Both the position numbers and the translations under genes were made by a program. The notes beneath the pieces were generated by a model. The model searched no databases and was not told where the DNA came from. It worked only from the letters and a program-made list of their open reading frames with translations. Below, one piece after another: positions 8,589 through 17,037 of a DNA stretch of 64,000 nt. Position 1 is the stretch's first letter. Each line of letters starts with the position of its first letter. Origin of the DNA: Ureibacillus terrenus (GTDB lineage: Bacteria > Bacillota > Bacilli > Bacillales_A > Planococcaceae); contig NZ_VIGD01000001.1 in assembly GCF_006569205.1 (NCBI RefSeq), positions 328,575 through 392,574 on the forward strand, written 5' to 3'.

Positions 8589-9959
8589 CTAAGAAGTTAC
8601 TAAGTTTCCGCCCTTGTCATAGTAACTTCGGGAAGAAGACTCGTCTTTAGGTTCGCCTTTGGGATTGCCTTTTGGATTGTCTTTCGGATTTTGAACATTG
8701 CCATCATTTCGACTGTCGTAATCTGGCAAACCGTCGCCATTTAAATCCACATTTTCGACACTGCCGAAACCGGCGCTCTTTCCTTGTTCTTCGACTGTCC
8801 CGCCGCCTCCGAAATTTACGTCCGACGCAGAATTCAATACGATCCGGTTCACCGGCGCATAATAATCTCGGCTAATTTCCTGCACTTTTTGTTCTCCGTT
8901 ATCGGAAATCATTCTTGTAACCGTTACACGCATGCCCTGTTTTCCTTCCTGGATCAACCGTGTACTTCCGGCTGGCAAATCCCGTGTGTAACGGTTAATA
9001 ATCCGTGGAGCGATCGGTTCTTTGTCGACAACAACCTGAACCGTTGCCCCTTTCACGCTGGAAAACAATTCGGCTTTCAACTGTCCGCCTTCGACCGTTG
9101 CTTTCAGCAAATATGGATGTTCGGAGACATTCACGAACTGCAGGTCATTCTTTCCGAAAGGATCTATGTATGCGTTAATCCCCGGCTGCAAATAACTTGG
9201 CGCCTCTTGTTGGGGATGTCTTTCCAAAATGTCGATATTCCCCTGAAGCACCGTGTTATAGATCACCGAAGCAACAAAATTTAAACCTTCAGCATTTGCC
9301 GCATCCGTTAAATTATGTAAAGCATTGAGCAATGAAAAAGGTTCATCCGGCTCCAATATGTTTTCGTTCAATGTTTCCGCCAATACTTCCACGCCTGTGG
9401 CATTATCCGGTATCTTTTCAATCGTTAAGGCAATTCTTTCGTTTTCAAGCTGTTCGGTATCGATTACCGTCGCATCGATTTCATGATCGTTTAAGTATGA
9501 GACCTCGTTTAAAACCCGATTATATGTATCTTCCGTATCCCAAATCGTTATGTATGATATTTGATTTTTTATCGTTTCGCTATTCGAAATATGTATTGGT
9601 ATATGTACGGTCTTTTCGGATTTCCAAAATTGATAGAAAGGTTTATGTATCGACTTCCGATATTCCTGGATTGTCTGATTCAAATCAAATTGTATGTCCT
9701 CTGGGTCAATGCTGAGTTCTTCTCCTCCTCCCCTGATAAGGATTGGTTCCGAACTCCACTTTTGTATGGCCTTTCTGAGCGCAGCCTTGATTTCATCATC
9801 TTTCAGGCCGGAAACGGCAACTCCTCCGATGGTAGAACCTTTGGATTGCTTTCCGTCCGCAAATACTTTTAAAGAATATTGCGCCGAAAACAGTATGCCA
9901 AACACTGCCGCAATCACCAGCAGAAAGGTGAATGCCTTGCGGGAAAATATGTACTTCAA
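8589..9959 (-). CDS. VanW-family / G5-domain cell-surface protein in the pilus operon
   Basis: About 456 residues: one N-terminal signal anchor (about 8-27), a GGVAVSGLKDDE segment typical of peptidoglycan-binding-like domains preceding VanW, a VanW-type core with EPFSLLNALHNLTDAA and GLNFVASVIYNTVL (about 205-250), a G5-like domain (YTRDLPAGSTRLIQEGKQG, about 325-380), then a loop DLNGDGLPDYD that looks like a dockerin/EF-hand calcium loop, and a Pro/Lys/Gly/Asn tail with PKDNPKGNPKGEPKDE repeats. Function is unknown; VanW proteins are not resistance enzymes. As first gene of the pilus operon it may anchor or present the pilus in the wall. Start: TTG at 9959, 6 nt after GAGGTG; GTG 9968 overlaps this site. 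Confidence 0.8.
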   Translation of the reverse strand: MKYIFSRKAFTFLLVIAAVFGILFSAQYSLKVFADGKQSKGSTIGGVAVSGLKDDEIKAALRKAIQKWSSEPILIRGGGEELSIDPEDIQFDLNQTIQEYRKSIHKPFYQFWKSEKTVHIPIHISNSETIKNQISYITIWDTEDTYNRVLNEVSYLNDHEIDATVIDTEQLENERIALTIEKIPDNATGVEVLAETLNENILEPDEPFSLLNALHNLTDAANAEGLNFVASVIYNTVLQGNIDILERHPQQEAPSYLQPGINAYIDPFGKNDLQFVNVSEHPYLLKATVEGGQLKAELFSSVKGATVQVVVDKEPIAPRIINRYTRDLPAGSTRLIQEGKQGMRVTVTRMISDNGEQKVQEISRDYYAPVNRIVLNSASDVNFGGGGTVEEQGKSAGFGSVENVDLNGDGLPDYDSRNDGNVQNPKDNPKGNPKGEPKDESSSRSYYDKGGNLVTS

Positions 9960-10429
9960 ATTACCCACCTCTTTTTTCTATTAAGTTATGTGTTCATCTT
10001 TGTTCCAAATTTACTAGTACTAATGTTCACCAACCCTTAATCCTAACTTAGAAATTAGAATACAATAATTTTTCGACTTTTGTATGATTCTTTTTTCCTA
10101 TTTTGTTATTTTTTTAAACCGGCTGTGCAGAAACATGATAAATTAGTTATCCTTAAAAAGCCAAAATTTTCATTTAAATAATTTTAAAGAACCGATTAGC
10201 CAGCTTATATCTGCAATTATATTTCATTCAACCAGGGAAATTATGCGGGAATTTTGTCGATTTTATTTCATTTTTGTTACATCTTGTCCGATCTTGGATA
10301 AAATAATTGTGACGAGAACATCCCGATTTGTGACAATGACGGGACAATCCAAAGACTTTGCTGGCATTTCTTCATGTTTTCGTATACATTGAAAATAGAT
10401 TTTATCCCATACTAAAGTAGGTGTTTACA
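9960..10429. other. Divergent AT-rich intergenic region between the two pilus units
   Basis: About 470 nt without a convincing gene. It must hold the promoters of both the leftward pilus operon and the rightward gene at 10430. I see one fair plus-strand promoter (see 10277-10304); for the minus strand only weak TATA-like strings. Confidence 0.6.
10277..10304 (+). promoter_or_regulatory. Possible sigma-A promoter for the 10430 gene
   Basis: TTACAT (10277-10282), 16 nt, TAAAAT (10299-10304). It would give a leader of about 120 nt before the GTG start at 10430. Confidence 0.4.
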
Positions 10430-10891
10430 GTGAAATATCTTTTCAACGAGAAAGGCGGAAAACCTTTAATTATTACCGTCATCATCCTTTGTGTATTTTT
10501 TTTCATTTCCGGAGGAGCAATCGTCTATTTTACGATCAAAGACAAGAATGTCGAATTTTCGGAAGAAACGGTGGCAGAAGCCACAAAAGTGGCGCAGTCG
10601 GAGCTTGATAAAGCCTTCGCCGTTGCAAAAGAATATCCGTTTGAAAAGCGTTTCGAAGCCATCCAATCCATCGGCTACGGCGAGCCCGAAGAAGGCCAGT
10701 TTGCCGTCTTCACCTTCGAAAAAAAATATGAAAAAGACGATCCATTTTACGTAATTTTAAAAATGAAGCCCCATGCAGAATATGAAAATTTATCCGTAGT
10801 GCAAGTCGCTGTCTTCGATAAAAAGAACGGGGCCCTCATCGTAGAAAAGGAAAATGTCCTGCGATGGGAGAAAAAGGAGCAAGATTCGTGA
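10430..10891 (+). CDS. Uncharacterised single-pass membrane protein next to pilus genes
   Basis: About 153 residues, not recognised. A basic N-terminus (VKYLFNEKGGK) is followed by one transmembrane helix (about 13-35) and an acidic, extracytoplasmic domain of mixed alpha/beta composition. GTG at 10430 is preferred over GTG 10421 because TAGGTG lies 6 nt before it. It is followed by a strong terminator, so it is probably transcribed alone, between the two pilus operons. Linkage suggests a pilus accessory or a short anchored protein; nothing in the sequence proves it. Confidence 0.7.
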   Translation: MKYLFNEKGGKPLIITVIILCVFFFISGGAIVYFTIKDKNVEFSEETVAEATKVAQSELDKAFAVAKEYPFEKRFEAIQSIGYGEPEEGQFAVFTFEKKYEKDDPFYVILKMKPHAEYENLSVVQVAVFDKKNGALIVEKENVLRWEKKEQDS

Positions 10892-10904
10892 TTTCCCCCT
10901 AAAT

Positions 10905-10940
10905 AAACCTTCCCGCGGGAACGGGAAGGTTTGCTTTTTA
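10905..10940 (+). terminator. Rho-independent terminator after the 10430 gene
   Basis: AAACCTTCCCG (10905-10915) pairs with CGGGAAGGTTT (10922-10932), then GCTTTTTA. An 11-bp stem with a 6-nt loop. Confidence 0.9.
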
Positions 10941-10966
10941 TTACCAACAATGGACCGGGCTCAAAT

Positions 10967-11027
10967 TTTAGAACTATTACCATTTTCCACCAACAAAGGT
11001 AATAGTTCTAAAGTCTTATTTTTTGTT
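10967..11027 (+). terminator. Second hairpin with U-run ahead of the minor pilin operon
   Basis: TTTAGAACTATTACC (10967-10981) is perfectly complementary to 10998-11012 (15 bp, 16-nt loop), and GTCTTATTTTTTGTT follows. It lies about 35 nt after another terminator and 145 nt before the next gene, so it is either a back-up terminator or an attenuator in the leader of the minor pilin operon. Confidence 0.55.
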
Positions 11028-11171
11028 AAAATTTCCAATAATCATATGAATTTTTCTCAATCGAATTTATTATTAATAATAAATTATATTTATTTTTCCC
11101 TTTTGGCTATTATAATTGAACTAAGTTCTGCAAGTTTAATCTCCACAAAAGTGCTCAAGGGAGGTGCGTAT

Positions 11172-11666
11172 ATGAAATGGAATGAAAAGGGGCTGACCCT
11201 TGTCGAAGTCCTGGCCAGTCTGGCAATCATTACAATTGTGCTGCTGAGTGTCGCGCAATTGGTGATCCAATCGAACAAAACCAATTCCTTTAACAATGAA
11301 AAACTGGTGATTATTGATTTGGCCGATGCCATACTGGAACGGCTCAAAGCGGAACCATATATTGTAAAGCAGACGATTGAGGAGGCCTCCAATCCAAAAG
11401 AAGAAATTGAAATCCCCCTGGATTCGATTCATTTGGAACATCTTTCAACGATACATAACGGTGGAAAAGATTACTACATAATCAACATGAACGGAAATAC
11501 ATATCAAGTGAACGCCTATGCCAAAAAAACAAGCAAACAGGAAATCTCGGATTTGGGATTGAGGACCGTAGTCGTCAAAGTGAAACGGGTGGAAGTGGAT
11601 TCAAGCGGCAAAACCATTAGCGATTTGAAAGGAAAAAGCGAAGTAGAAGGATATGTTGAACTATGA
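11172..11666 (+). CDS. Minor type IV prepilin
   Basis: 164-residue pilin-like protein. Short leader MKWNEKG, cleavage G|LTLVE with Glu5, hydrophobic helix VLASLAIITIVLLSVAQLVI, then a hydrophilic domain. ATG 11172 has GGGAGGTG 5 nt upstream; the open frame continues far upstream without a better start. It resembles PilV/GspI-type minor pilins in layout. It overlaps the next prepilin gene by 4 nt and should be processed by PilD on the opposite operon. Confidence 0.87.
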   Translation: MKWNEKGLTLVEVLASLAIITIVLLSVAQLVIQSNKTNSFNNEKLVIIDLADAILERLKAEPYIVKQTIEEASNPKEEIEIPLDSIHLEHLSTIHNGGKDYYIINMNGNTYQVNAYAKKTSKQEISDLGLRTVVVKVKRVEVDSSGKTISDLKGKSEVEGYVEL

Positions 11667-12148
11667 AGAAACAATTAAATAGCAATGGTATGACTCTGAT
11701 TGAAGTATTGGCTGTTTTAGTTTTGGGATCCATTATTGCCCTTTTGGCAATCAATGTGTTGTTTTCATTGGTAAACAACAAAGAAAAAATTGCCACTTCG
11801 GCAAATGTGAGGGATGTGGCTGATTTTTACCTGGAAAGTTTGTCCAACTATATTTATTCACTCAATGAAGATAATGTGGAAAATGTCGTTCAATCGGAAA
11901 CGGATGGATATTATATCAAGGAAAAAGATTCGCCAAGCAAAATAACAGGCTTTAAAAAGAACGGGAAAACCGTCTTTCTATATGTCGGAGGTGAGAAAAC
12001 CGAATATCCTGGTTCAAACATAAAAATTTCCAATTTCCCTGATACGAAAATGGAAAAGGATGGTGAAAACGTCTATAAAATCACCCTGACATTGGAATAC
12101 AACGGCAAAACAAAGACCTTTAAAAAAGAGGTCCATTCACTACCATAG
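11663..12148 (+). CDS. Minor type IV prepilin (PilW/GspJ-like layout)
   Basis: 161-residue pilin-like protein with leader MKKQLNSNG, cleavage G|MTLIE (Glu5 present), hydrophobic helix VLAVLVLGSIIALLAINVLF and a small hydrophilic domain. The ATGA overlap with the previous gene suggests coupled translation. Probably a tip or initiation pilin together with the 11172 and 12170 products; the exact subtype cannot be told from sequence. Confidence 0.86.
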   Translation: MKKQLNSNGMTLIEVLAVLVLGSIIALLAINVLFSLVNNKEKIATSANVRDVADFYLESLSNYIYSLNEDNVENVVQSETDGYYIKEKDSPSKITGFKKNGKTVFLYVGGEKTEYPGSNIKISNFPDTKMEKDGENVYKITLTLEYNGKTKTFKKEVHSLP

Positions 12149-12169
12149 TTGAAAAAGGAGGCAGATTGG

Positions 12170-14356
12170 ATGAGATATGTCAAATCCCAAAAGGGAAATG
12201 TTTTCCTTTTGGCCATACTTGTATTAGTCATAGGCTCCGTCATTTCCCTTACGCTCATCGGCATGTCGATCAATGGCACCGCCCGGAATGAGCACCGGGA
12301 GGATCTTACCCAGGCCAAGAAAAATGCGGAAAGCGGCATTGAACATTTAACGGCCAGCATGCAAAAGAAATTGAAGGAAAATCTACCTGCTCCAGGCATC
12401 AATACGAGCAGTTCATTGGCAAACTTTAAAAAAGATTTTATCGATAATTTGGAGTTACATAGATGTCCTCCGGAAAATAAAATACATATTGAAAAACCTG
12501 AGAAAAATTACATACATAACGAAGATGGAAATACCCATTACTCTACGTGCATCAATTATGATGAAAATGAAATCAATCAATTATTGAACCAAAATCATTT
12601 TTATGTTCCAATCACAATACAGAGCATCGGTTATGCCGACGGTGAAGAAAAAACCATCACCGCCAAAGCCAAGTTCGGCGCAACGTATAAGAACTATCCC
12701 AGCTTTCTGGACTTCGCCGTTGCGACCCATCCGGGAACGAATGGAAATGGGGATTCCGACAAAAGAAGCGAAAATTTAATTTTAAACGGCGGAATCCAAA
12801 TAAAGGGAAATGTCTTTACAAACGGGAATATCGTGCTATCCAACCGGGGATATGTGCCTGTTCCGGAGAGCGATTATAAGGACAATCCGTGGAAGTTGTC
12901 CACTTATCCCGAAATTTCAGGAGTCCTGTATAACAATTCGGACAAATCCTTATTCAAAATGAATCAATTTGAAGTCGGGAACAGCTGCAAACGTCCGGAA
13001 GCGGCTACCAATATTCTTGCCATTTTGTCCGGCGCTTTGGGCACAGTCCTTGACTCCGTGATCAACGTTTTGGGGTATATTTTGTTAGGAACTTTTGATG
13101 CGCCAAGCAAATATCTCACCTACTACGATTTGGAATATTACAATTATGATAATCAGTTATCCAATTGTTTTACAAAACTTCCGATCAGCGATATTTCTTC
13201 ATACCTCTTGAAGAAAGACAATTTAAAACTTCAAAAGACCGGATTAGAATTGGAGCCTGTCCAAATCGCCGGCGCGAACAGTTTTATTGAACATGGCAAA
13301 CAAAATATCAAAAGCATTGTCGAAAATAACGGGACAACTTTTACGAACGCCATTTCCTTCTATGCGAAAGGAAAAAAAGAAGGAAATTATAAAATCGAAA
13401 ATGCCAGCATATTGATCAACAACTCAACCTATAAAGGAACTTACTATATCAGGACACCGGAGAAACTGGATTTTCCGGCCGTTTATACTTCCAGCACATC
13501 CTATCTTACGGATTTATTAAATAATCTTGTATCCAGCTTAAATCTGGGGAATCTGTTAAAAGAGCTGGGAATCAAAGATTTGTTGAGCTTATTGACCGGC
13601 AGCAACAAACAGAATAAAGGCCTGGAAGGGCAATTTTATATTGAACATGCCGCCAATCAGGATAAATTATTAACCGAATTGCTAAAGAAATTGGAATTAT
13701 TGTCCTCCGGCAAACCGGATGAAAAGCGTCTGCTGGATTTTCTTATCAATAATAGAGGGCTTATCCCGCAAGGAAAGGCTTTCAATCTGGATCCGGGATT
13801 GATGGATAATAGCAATTTCACATTAAATGGCGTCTATTTTATGAAAGGGGACGTCAAAATCTACGACACCAATATCACCGGCGACGCGATCCTTTTCGTC
13901 GATGGAAGTGTGGAAATTCTGCGTTCCAAATTGAATCACAAAAATAATCATAAGCTGCTCATTTTCGCAACCGGGGATATTATCTACAAATTTGATTCCC
14001 AGACGGACCGGGATATGATCAATGACAATAAACCGGTTGAAGTCAATGCTTATTTGTATTCCAACCGGACAGTGGAATTCCACGGCACTTTAAAAAATAT
14101 CCATGTTAAAGGCGGAATTGCAGGAAATCAGGTGATCTTGACCGGTATCAGAGGAGAAGTGAATAAAAAGCTGATCGGTCTGCCGTATTTATGGGATTTG
14201 AAAAACACGACAAACGAAAATGCATCACCCCGTTTAATTGTCGAACATGATCCGGATTTATGGAAAACTTTCAAGGAACTTACAAATCAATATTCCTCCA
14301 TGCCGGATTATTATGAATTTTTCCTTGAACCATTGAAAATCACTTCCAGAAAATAA
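12170..14356 (+). CDS. PilX-like large surface protein of the type IV pilus locus
   Basis: 728 residues. The N-terminus MRYVKSQKGNVFLLAILVLV matches the PilX N-terminal pattern: basic leader ending in G, then a hydrophobic helix, but with N-V-F instead of the usual T-L-x-E, so cleavage by PilD is uncertain. The large remainder includes repetitive polar strands (SENLILNGGIQIKGNVFTNG; NFTLNGVYFMKGDVKIYD; AILFVDGSVEILRSK; PVEVNAYLYSNRTVEFHG) that look like a beta-helix. Two Cys pairs in the first 350 residues could form disulfides. It could be a tip adhesin or a scaffold of the pilus tip. ATG 12170 has GGAGG 8 nt upstream; TTG 12149 is rejected. Confidence 0.8.
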   Translation: MRYVKSQKGNVFLLAILVLVIGSVISLTLIGMSINGTARNEHREDLTQAKKNAESGIEHLTASMQKKLKENLPAPGINTSSSLANFKKDFIDNLELHRCPPENKIHIEKPEKNYIHNEDGNTHYSTCINYDENEINQLLNQNHFYVPITIQSIGYADGEEKTITAKAKFGATYKNYPSFLDFAVATHPGTNGNGDSDKRSENLILNGGIQIKGNVFTNGNIVLSNRGYVPVPESDYKDNPWKLSTYPEISGVLYNNSDKSLFKMNQFEVGNSCKRPEAATNILAILSGALGTVLDSVINVLGYILLGTFDAPSKYLTYYDLEYYNYDNQLSNCFTKLPISDISSYLLKKDNLKLQKTGLELEPVQIAGANSFIEHGKQNIKSIVENNGTTFTNAISFYAKGKKEGNYKIENASILINNSTYKGTYYIRTPEKLDFPAVYTSSTSYLTDLLNNLVSSLNLGNLLKELGIKDLLSLLTGSNKQNKGLEGQFYIEHAANQDKLLTELLKKLELLSSGKPDEKRLLDFLINNRGLIPQGKAFNLDPGLMDNSNFTLNGVYFMKGDVKIYDTNITGDAILFVDGSVEILRSKLNHKNNHKLLIFATGDIIYKFDSQTDRDMINDNKPVEVNAYLYSNRTVEFHGTLKNIHVKGGIAGNQVILTGIRGEVNKKLIGLPYLWDLKNTTNENASPRLIVEHDPDLWKTFKELTNQYSSMPDYYEFFLEPLKITSRK

Positions 14357-14394
14357 AACAATTCTCCCGGGCGTAACCGCCGGGAGAATTGTTT
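14356..14394 (+). terminator. Terminator after the minor pilin operon
   Basis: AAACAATTCTCCCGG (14356-14370) pairs with CCGGGAGAATTGTTT (14380-14394), a 15-bp stem with 9-nt loop, starting at the last base of the stop codon and followed by CTTTC. Confidence 0.85.
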
Positions 14395-14402
14395 CTTTCG
14401 GC

Positions 14403-14437
14403 AAAAAAGCCGGGTCGGCAATTCGACCCGGTTTTTT
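14403..14437. terminator. Bidirectional terminator between pilus operon and glnA
   Basis: CCGGGTCG (14410-14417) pairs with CGACCCGG (14424-14431); it is flanked by AAAAAA and TTTTTT, so it works in both directions. It lies directly after the glnA stop codon. Confidence 0.85.
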
Positions 14438-14439
14438 CA

Positions 14440-15774
14440 TTAATACATTTTCAAATAATGTTCAAGTTCCCATGGGTGAACTGTGGAACGGTACATTTCG
14501 AACTCGATTTCCTTCGCTTCCTTGAAGTTTTGGTAGATGTGTGGTCCAAGGGCGTTTTTCACCACTTCATCTTTTTCCAATAAACGGAGCGCATCATCGA
14601 GCTGTGCAGGCAAGTTTTCAATGCCGTTTTCGCGGCGTTCTTCCTCCGTCATCACATAAATGTTCCGGTTGATTGGAGCAGGAGGCGTCAATTTGTTTTT
14701 GATGCCGTCAAGACCTGAAGCCAAAATAACTGCCATCGCCAAATAAGGGTTTGCGGACGGGTCGACGGAACGCACTTCAATCCGTGTTGATACGCCACGG
14801 GATGCAGGCACGCGGATCAAAGGAGAACGGTTTTGCGCAGACCAGGCGACATATACCGGCGCTTCAAATCCCGGAACTAGCCGTTTGTAGGAGTTCACGG
14901 TCGGGTTTGTAATGGCAGTAAAGCTTTGCACATGTTTCAATACGCCCGCCATAAACTGCATCGCCACTTCGGACAATCCTAGTTCGTTGGATGGATCATA
15001 GAACGCATTCTCATTCCCTTTAAATAATGAAACGTTGCAATGCATTCCCGATCCGGCTTCCCCGAAAATCGGCTTCGGCATAAATGTTGCATGCAGTCCG
15101 TGTTTTCTCGCAATGGTTTTCACAACCAATTTGAATGTTTGGATATTGTCGCAGGCTGTGACCGCATCTGCATATTTAAAGTCGATTTCATGTTGGCCAG
15201 GCGCCACTTCATGGTGGGAAGCTTCCACTTCAAAGCCCATTTCTTCCAATTCAAGAACGATATCGCGGCGGCAATTTTCCCCGAGATCGGTCGGAGCCAA
15301 ATCAAAATAGCCGCCATGGTCGTTCACTTCCAAAGTAGGTTCCCCATGTTCATTCAATTTGAATAGGAAGAATTCAGGTTCGGGACCTAGATTGAAATGG
15401 GTAAAGCCCAATGCCTCCATTTCTTTCAAAACCCGTTTTAAGTTCGTGCGCGGATCACCGAGGAACGGCTTACCGTCGGCAGTATAGATATCGCAAATAA
15501 ATCGCGCCACTTTCCCTTTTCCGGTTGTCCAAGGGAAAACCATGAATGTATCTAAATCCGGATACAAATACATATCGGATTCTTCAATCCGGACAAATCC
15601 TTCAATGGAGGATCCATCGAACATCATTTTATTGTTTAATGCTTTGTCCAATTGGCTTACAGGAATTTCAACGTTTTTGATTGTTCCCAAAATATCTGTA
15701 AATTGCAGACGGATGAATTTTACTTCCTTTTCTTCCACTAATCGATAGATGTCTTCCTTCGTATACTTACCCAC
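14440..15774 (-). CDS. glnA: Glutamine synthetase type I
   Basis: Makes glutamine from glutamate, ammonium and ATP; dodecamer in the cytoplasm. The 444-residue length and lack of the adenylylation insert fit the short Gram-positive type. Visible signatures: FDGSSIEGF near residue 55-65, the ATP-binding [14 protein letters not shown] (about 230-245), [13 protein letters not shown] (about 315-327) and RVEVRS-like [15 protein letters not shown] (about 333-347). It lies 30 nt after glnR in the classic glnRA operon. In Bacillus the feedback-inhibited enzyme also controls GlnR and TnrA. The ribosome site GGAGAG lies just before ATG 15774. Confidence 0.97.
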   Translation of the reverse strand: MGKYTKEDIYRLVEEKEVKFIRLQFTDILGTIKNVEIPVSQLDKALNNKMMFDGSSIEGFVRIEESDMYLYPDLDTFMVFPWTTGKGKVARFICDIYTADGKPFLGDPRTNLKRVLKEMEALGFTHFNLGPEPEFFLFKLNEHGEPTLEVNDHGGYFDLAPTDLGENCRRDIVLELEEMGFEVEASHHEVAPGQHEIDFKYADAVTACDNIQTFKLVVKTIARKHGLHATFMPKPIFGEAGSGMHCNVSLFKGNENAFYDPSNELGLSEVAMQFMAGVLKHVQSFTAITNPTVNSYKRLVPGFEAPVYVAWSAQNRSPLIRVPASRGVSTRIEVRSVDPSANPYLAMAVILASGLDGIKNKLTPPAPINRNIYVMTEEERRENGIENLPAQLDDALRLLEKDEVVKNALGPHIYQNFKEAKEIEFEMYRSTVHPWELEHYLKMY

Positions 15775-15804
15775 AATTTCACTCTCCTACAAAAATTTAA
15801 AATA

Positions 15805-16209
15805 TCATTGATAATATCGAATCACGTCCGCATATCTAAGTTTTGGTTTTTTCAGATGGGATTGTGCCATCTTCATTTCCTCCCGCAAAATGCTGCGGAT
15901 CTGTTCATCGAAAAGCTCCTTTTCCGACTTTCTTTGCCCATTAATTTCATTTTTCATTTCAAATACTTTTTTTATTCCAGCTATGTTTAAACCTTGTTCA
16001 AGCAGATCTTTGATTTCCAAAAGCAAATCAACATCGTTCAACGAAAACATCCGTTGGTTGCCTTCCGTACGGTGCGGACAAATCAATCCCTGTTCTTCAT
16101 AATAACGGATTTGCCGCGCGGTCAAATCCGTCAGCTGAATGACGGTCCCAATCGGCAACAACGGCATGGATCTCCGGATTTCGCTCGTTCGTTTCTTGTG
16201 CTGTACCAT
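15805..16209 (-). CDS. glnR: MerR-family nitrogen repressor GlnR
   Basis: 134-residue MerR-type regulator. The N-terminal helix-turn-helix carries LTARQIRYYEEQGLI and the wing RTEGNQRMFS, followed by a dimerisation helix and a C-terminal tail that in GlnR senses feedback-inhibited glutamine synthetase. ATG 16209 follows GGGAGGAGTGAC. A consensus GlnR/TnrA operator lies right upstream of its -35 box, consistent with autorepression under nitrogen excess. Confidence 0.95.
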   Translation of the reverse strand: MVQHKKRTSEIRRSMPLLPIGTVIQLTDLTARQIRYYEEQGLICPHRTEGNQRMFSLNDVDLLLEIKDLLEQGLNIAGIKKVFEMKNEINGQRKSEKELFDEQIRSILREEMKMAQSHLKKPKLRYADVIRYYQ

Positions 16210-16232
16210 GTCACTCCTCCCTAATGATGAAC

Positions 16233-16261
16233 ATTTTACTATCCGGCATATTGTTTGTCAA
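16233..16261 (-). promoter_or_regulatory. Sigma-A promoter of glnRA
   Basis: Leftward strand: TTGACA (16261-16256), 17 nt, TAAAAT (16238-16233). Consensus spacing, ideal -35. Confidence 0.85.
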
Positions 16262-16266
16262 TGTCA

Positions 16267-16283
16267 TGTCAGAAAACCTTACA
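16267..16283. promoter_or_regulatory. GlnR/TnrA operator
   Basis: The sequence TGTCAGAAAACCTTACA is an exact match to TGTNAN7TNACA, 5 nt upstream of the -35 box of glnR. Confidence 0.88.
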
Positions 16284-16332
16284 TGGGAAAATTCAGCGAT
16301 TTTTTCATGAATTTGCTTGCATTTTCCATGAA

Positions 16333-16369
16333 AAAAACTGTGGAACGGCCTTCCGTCTCCACAGTTTTT
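16333..16369. terminator. Bidirectional terminator between the BI-1-like gene and glnR
   Basis: AAAAACTGTGGA (16333-16344) pairs with TCCACAGTTTTT (16358-16369); 12-bp stem, 13-nt loop, U-run in both directions. Confidence 0.8.
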
Positions 16370-16378
16370 CAAATTCTG

Positions 16379-16984
16379 TTATTTTTTTAATCGATAAAGA
16401 AATTCCAGCAAATAAATCAACAATCCCAAATACAAACTGAATGCGGTTTGGACAACTTCGTGCTCTTTTATATAATAACCCAGGATCAAATTGAAGTCAT
16501 ACACGGTAAAGAGAACAAAAACGGACACAAAAAGGGCGGCAATAATGAAATATATCATATGGTTTATCGGGATGAAAAAGAAAATGAAGGAAAACAGGAC
16601 CAGAACCAATAATGAGGCGGCAAGATATGCCCCCCAGGGAAAAAAATCCCTCGGCATCTTCAACACAAACAATGCCAATAAAATGAATAAAACGGCAGTA
16701 CCAACGAAAACCGCAAACACAAACGCCGCCCCGACCGCCTCAATAAAGAAATGCACCAGCCAATAGAACATCGCGCCCGTAAACAATGGCACCAGATATA
16801 ATATGACGCTGCCCATCTGCACCTTCCGAACAAAAAGAATGATGCCGAGCAAAATGACATTTATGATGGAAACCGAAAGGAGAAAGGCGTGCGGCAAAAA
16901 CAATCCCATTGCAAAACCAACGCCCGAAAGCAGCCACATAAGCGCAAAATGTTTCATTACGAGTTGCAAATGATAGCCGTACAT
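16379..16984 (-). CDS. Bax inhibitor-1-like (YetJ/TMBIM family) membrane protein
   Basis: 201 residues, six to seven hydrophobic helices spanning most of the chain. The C-terminal FTVYDFNLILGYYIKEHE followed by AFSLYLGLLIYLLEFLYRL fits the BI-1 signature (YD....I, A..LYL..I..FL..L). Bacterial members such as YetJ are pH-sensitive calcium leak channels; function here is inferred. Its ribosome binding site (CGGAG) can be sequestered by a hairpin with the segment right after the upstream stop codon. Two neighbouring aspartates used in YetJ gating are not both obvious, so the subfamily is uncertain. Confidence 0.72.
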   Translation of the reverse strand: MYGYHLQLVMKHFALMWLLSGVGFAMGLFLPHAFLLSVSIINVILLGIILFVRKVQMGSVILYLVPLFTGAMFYWLVHFFIEAVGAAFVFAVFVGTAVLFILLALFVLKMPRDFFPWGAYLAASLLVLVLFSFIFFFIPINHMIYFIIAALFVSVFVLFTVYDFNLILGYYIKEHEVVQTAFSLYLGLLIYLLEFLYRLKK

Positions 16985-16988
16985 TCCA

Positions 16989-17037
16989 ACAACTCCGTTT
17001 TTCTTATTTAGTTCAATATATTGTTTGGCGGAGTTGT
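16989..17037 (-). promoter_or_regulatory. Hairpin that would hide the ribosome site of the BI-1-like gene
   Basis: Leftward strand: ACAACTCCG (17037-17029), directly after the phosphatase stop codon, pairs perfectly with CGGAGTTGT (16997-16989), which contains the Shine-Dalgarno of the gene starting at 16984. Loop 31 nt. Confidence 0.5.
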
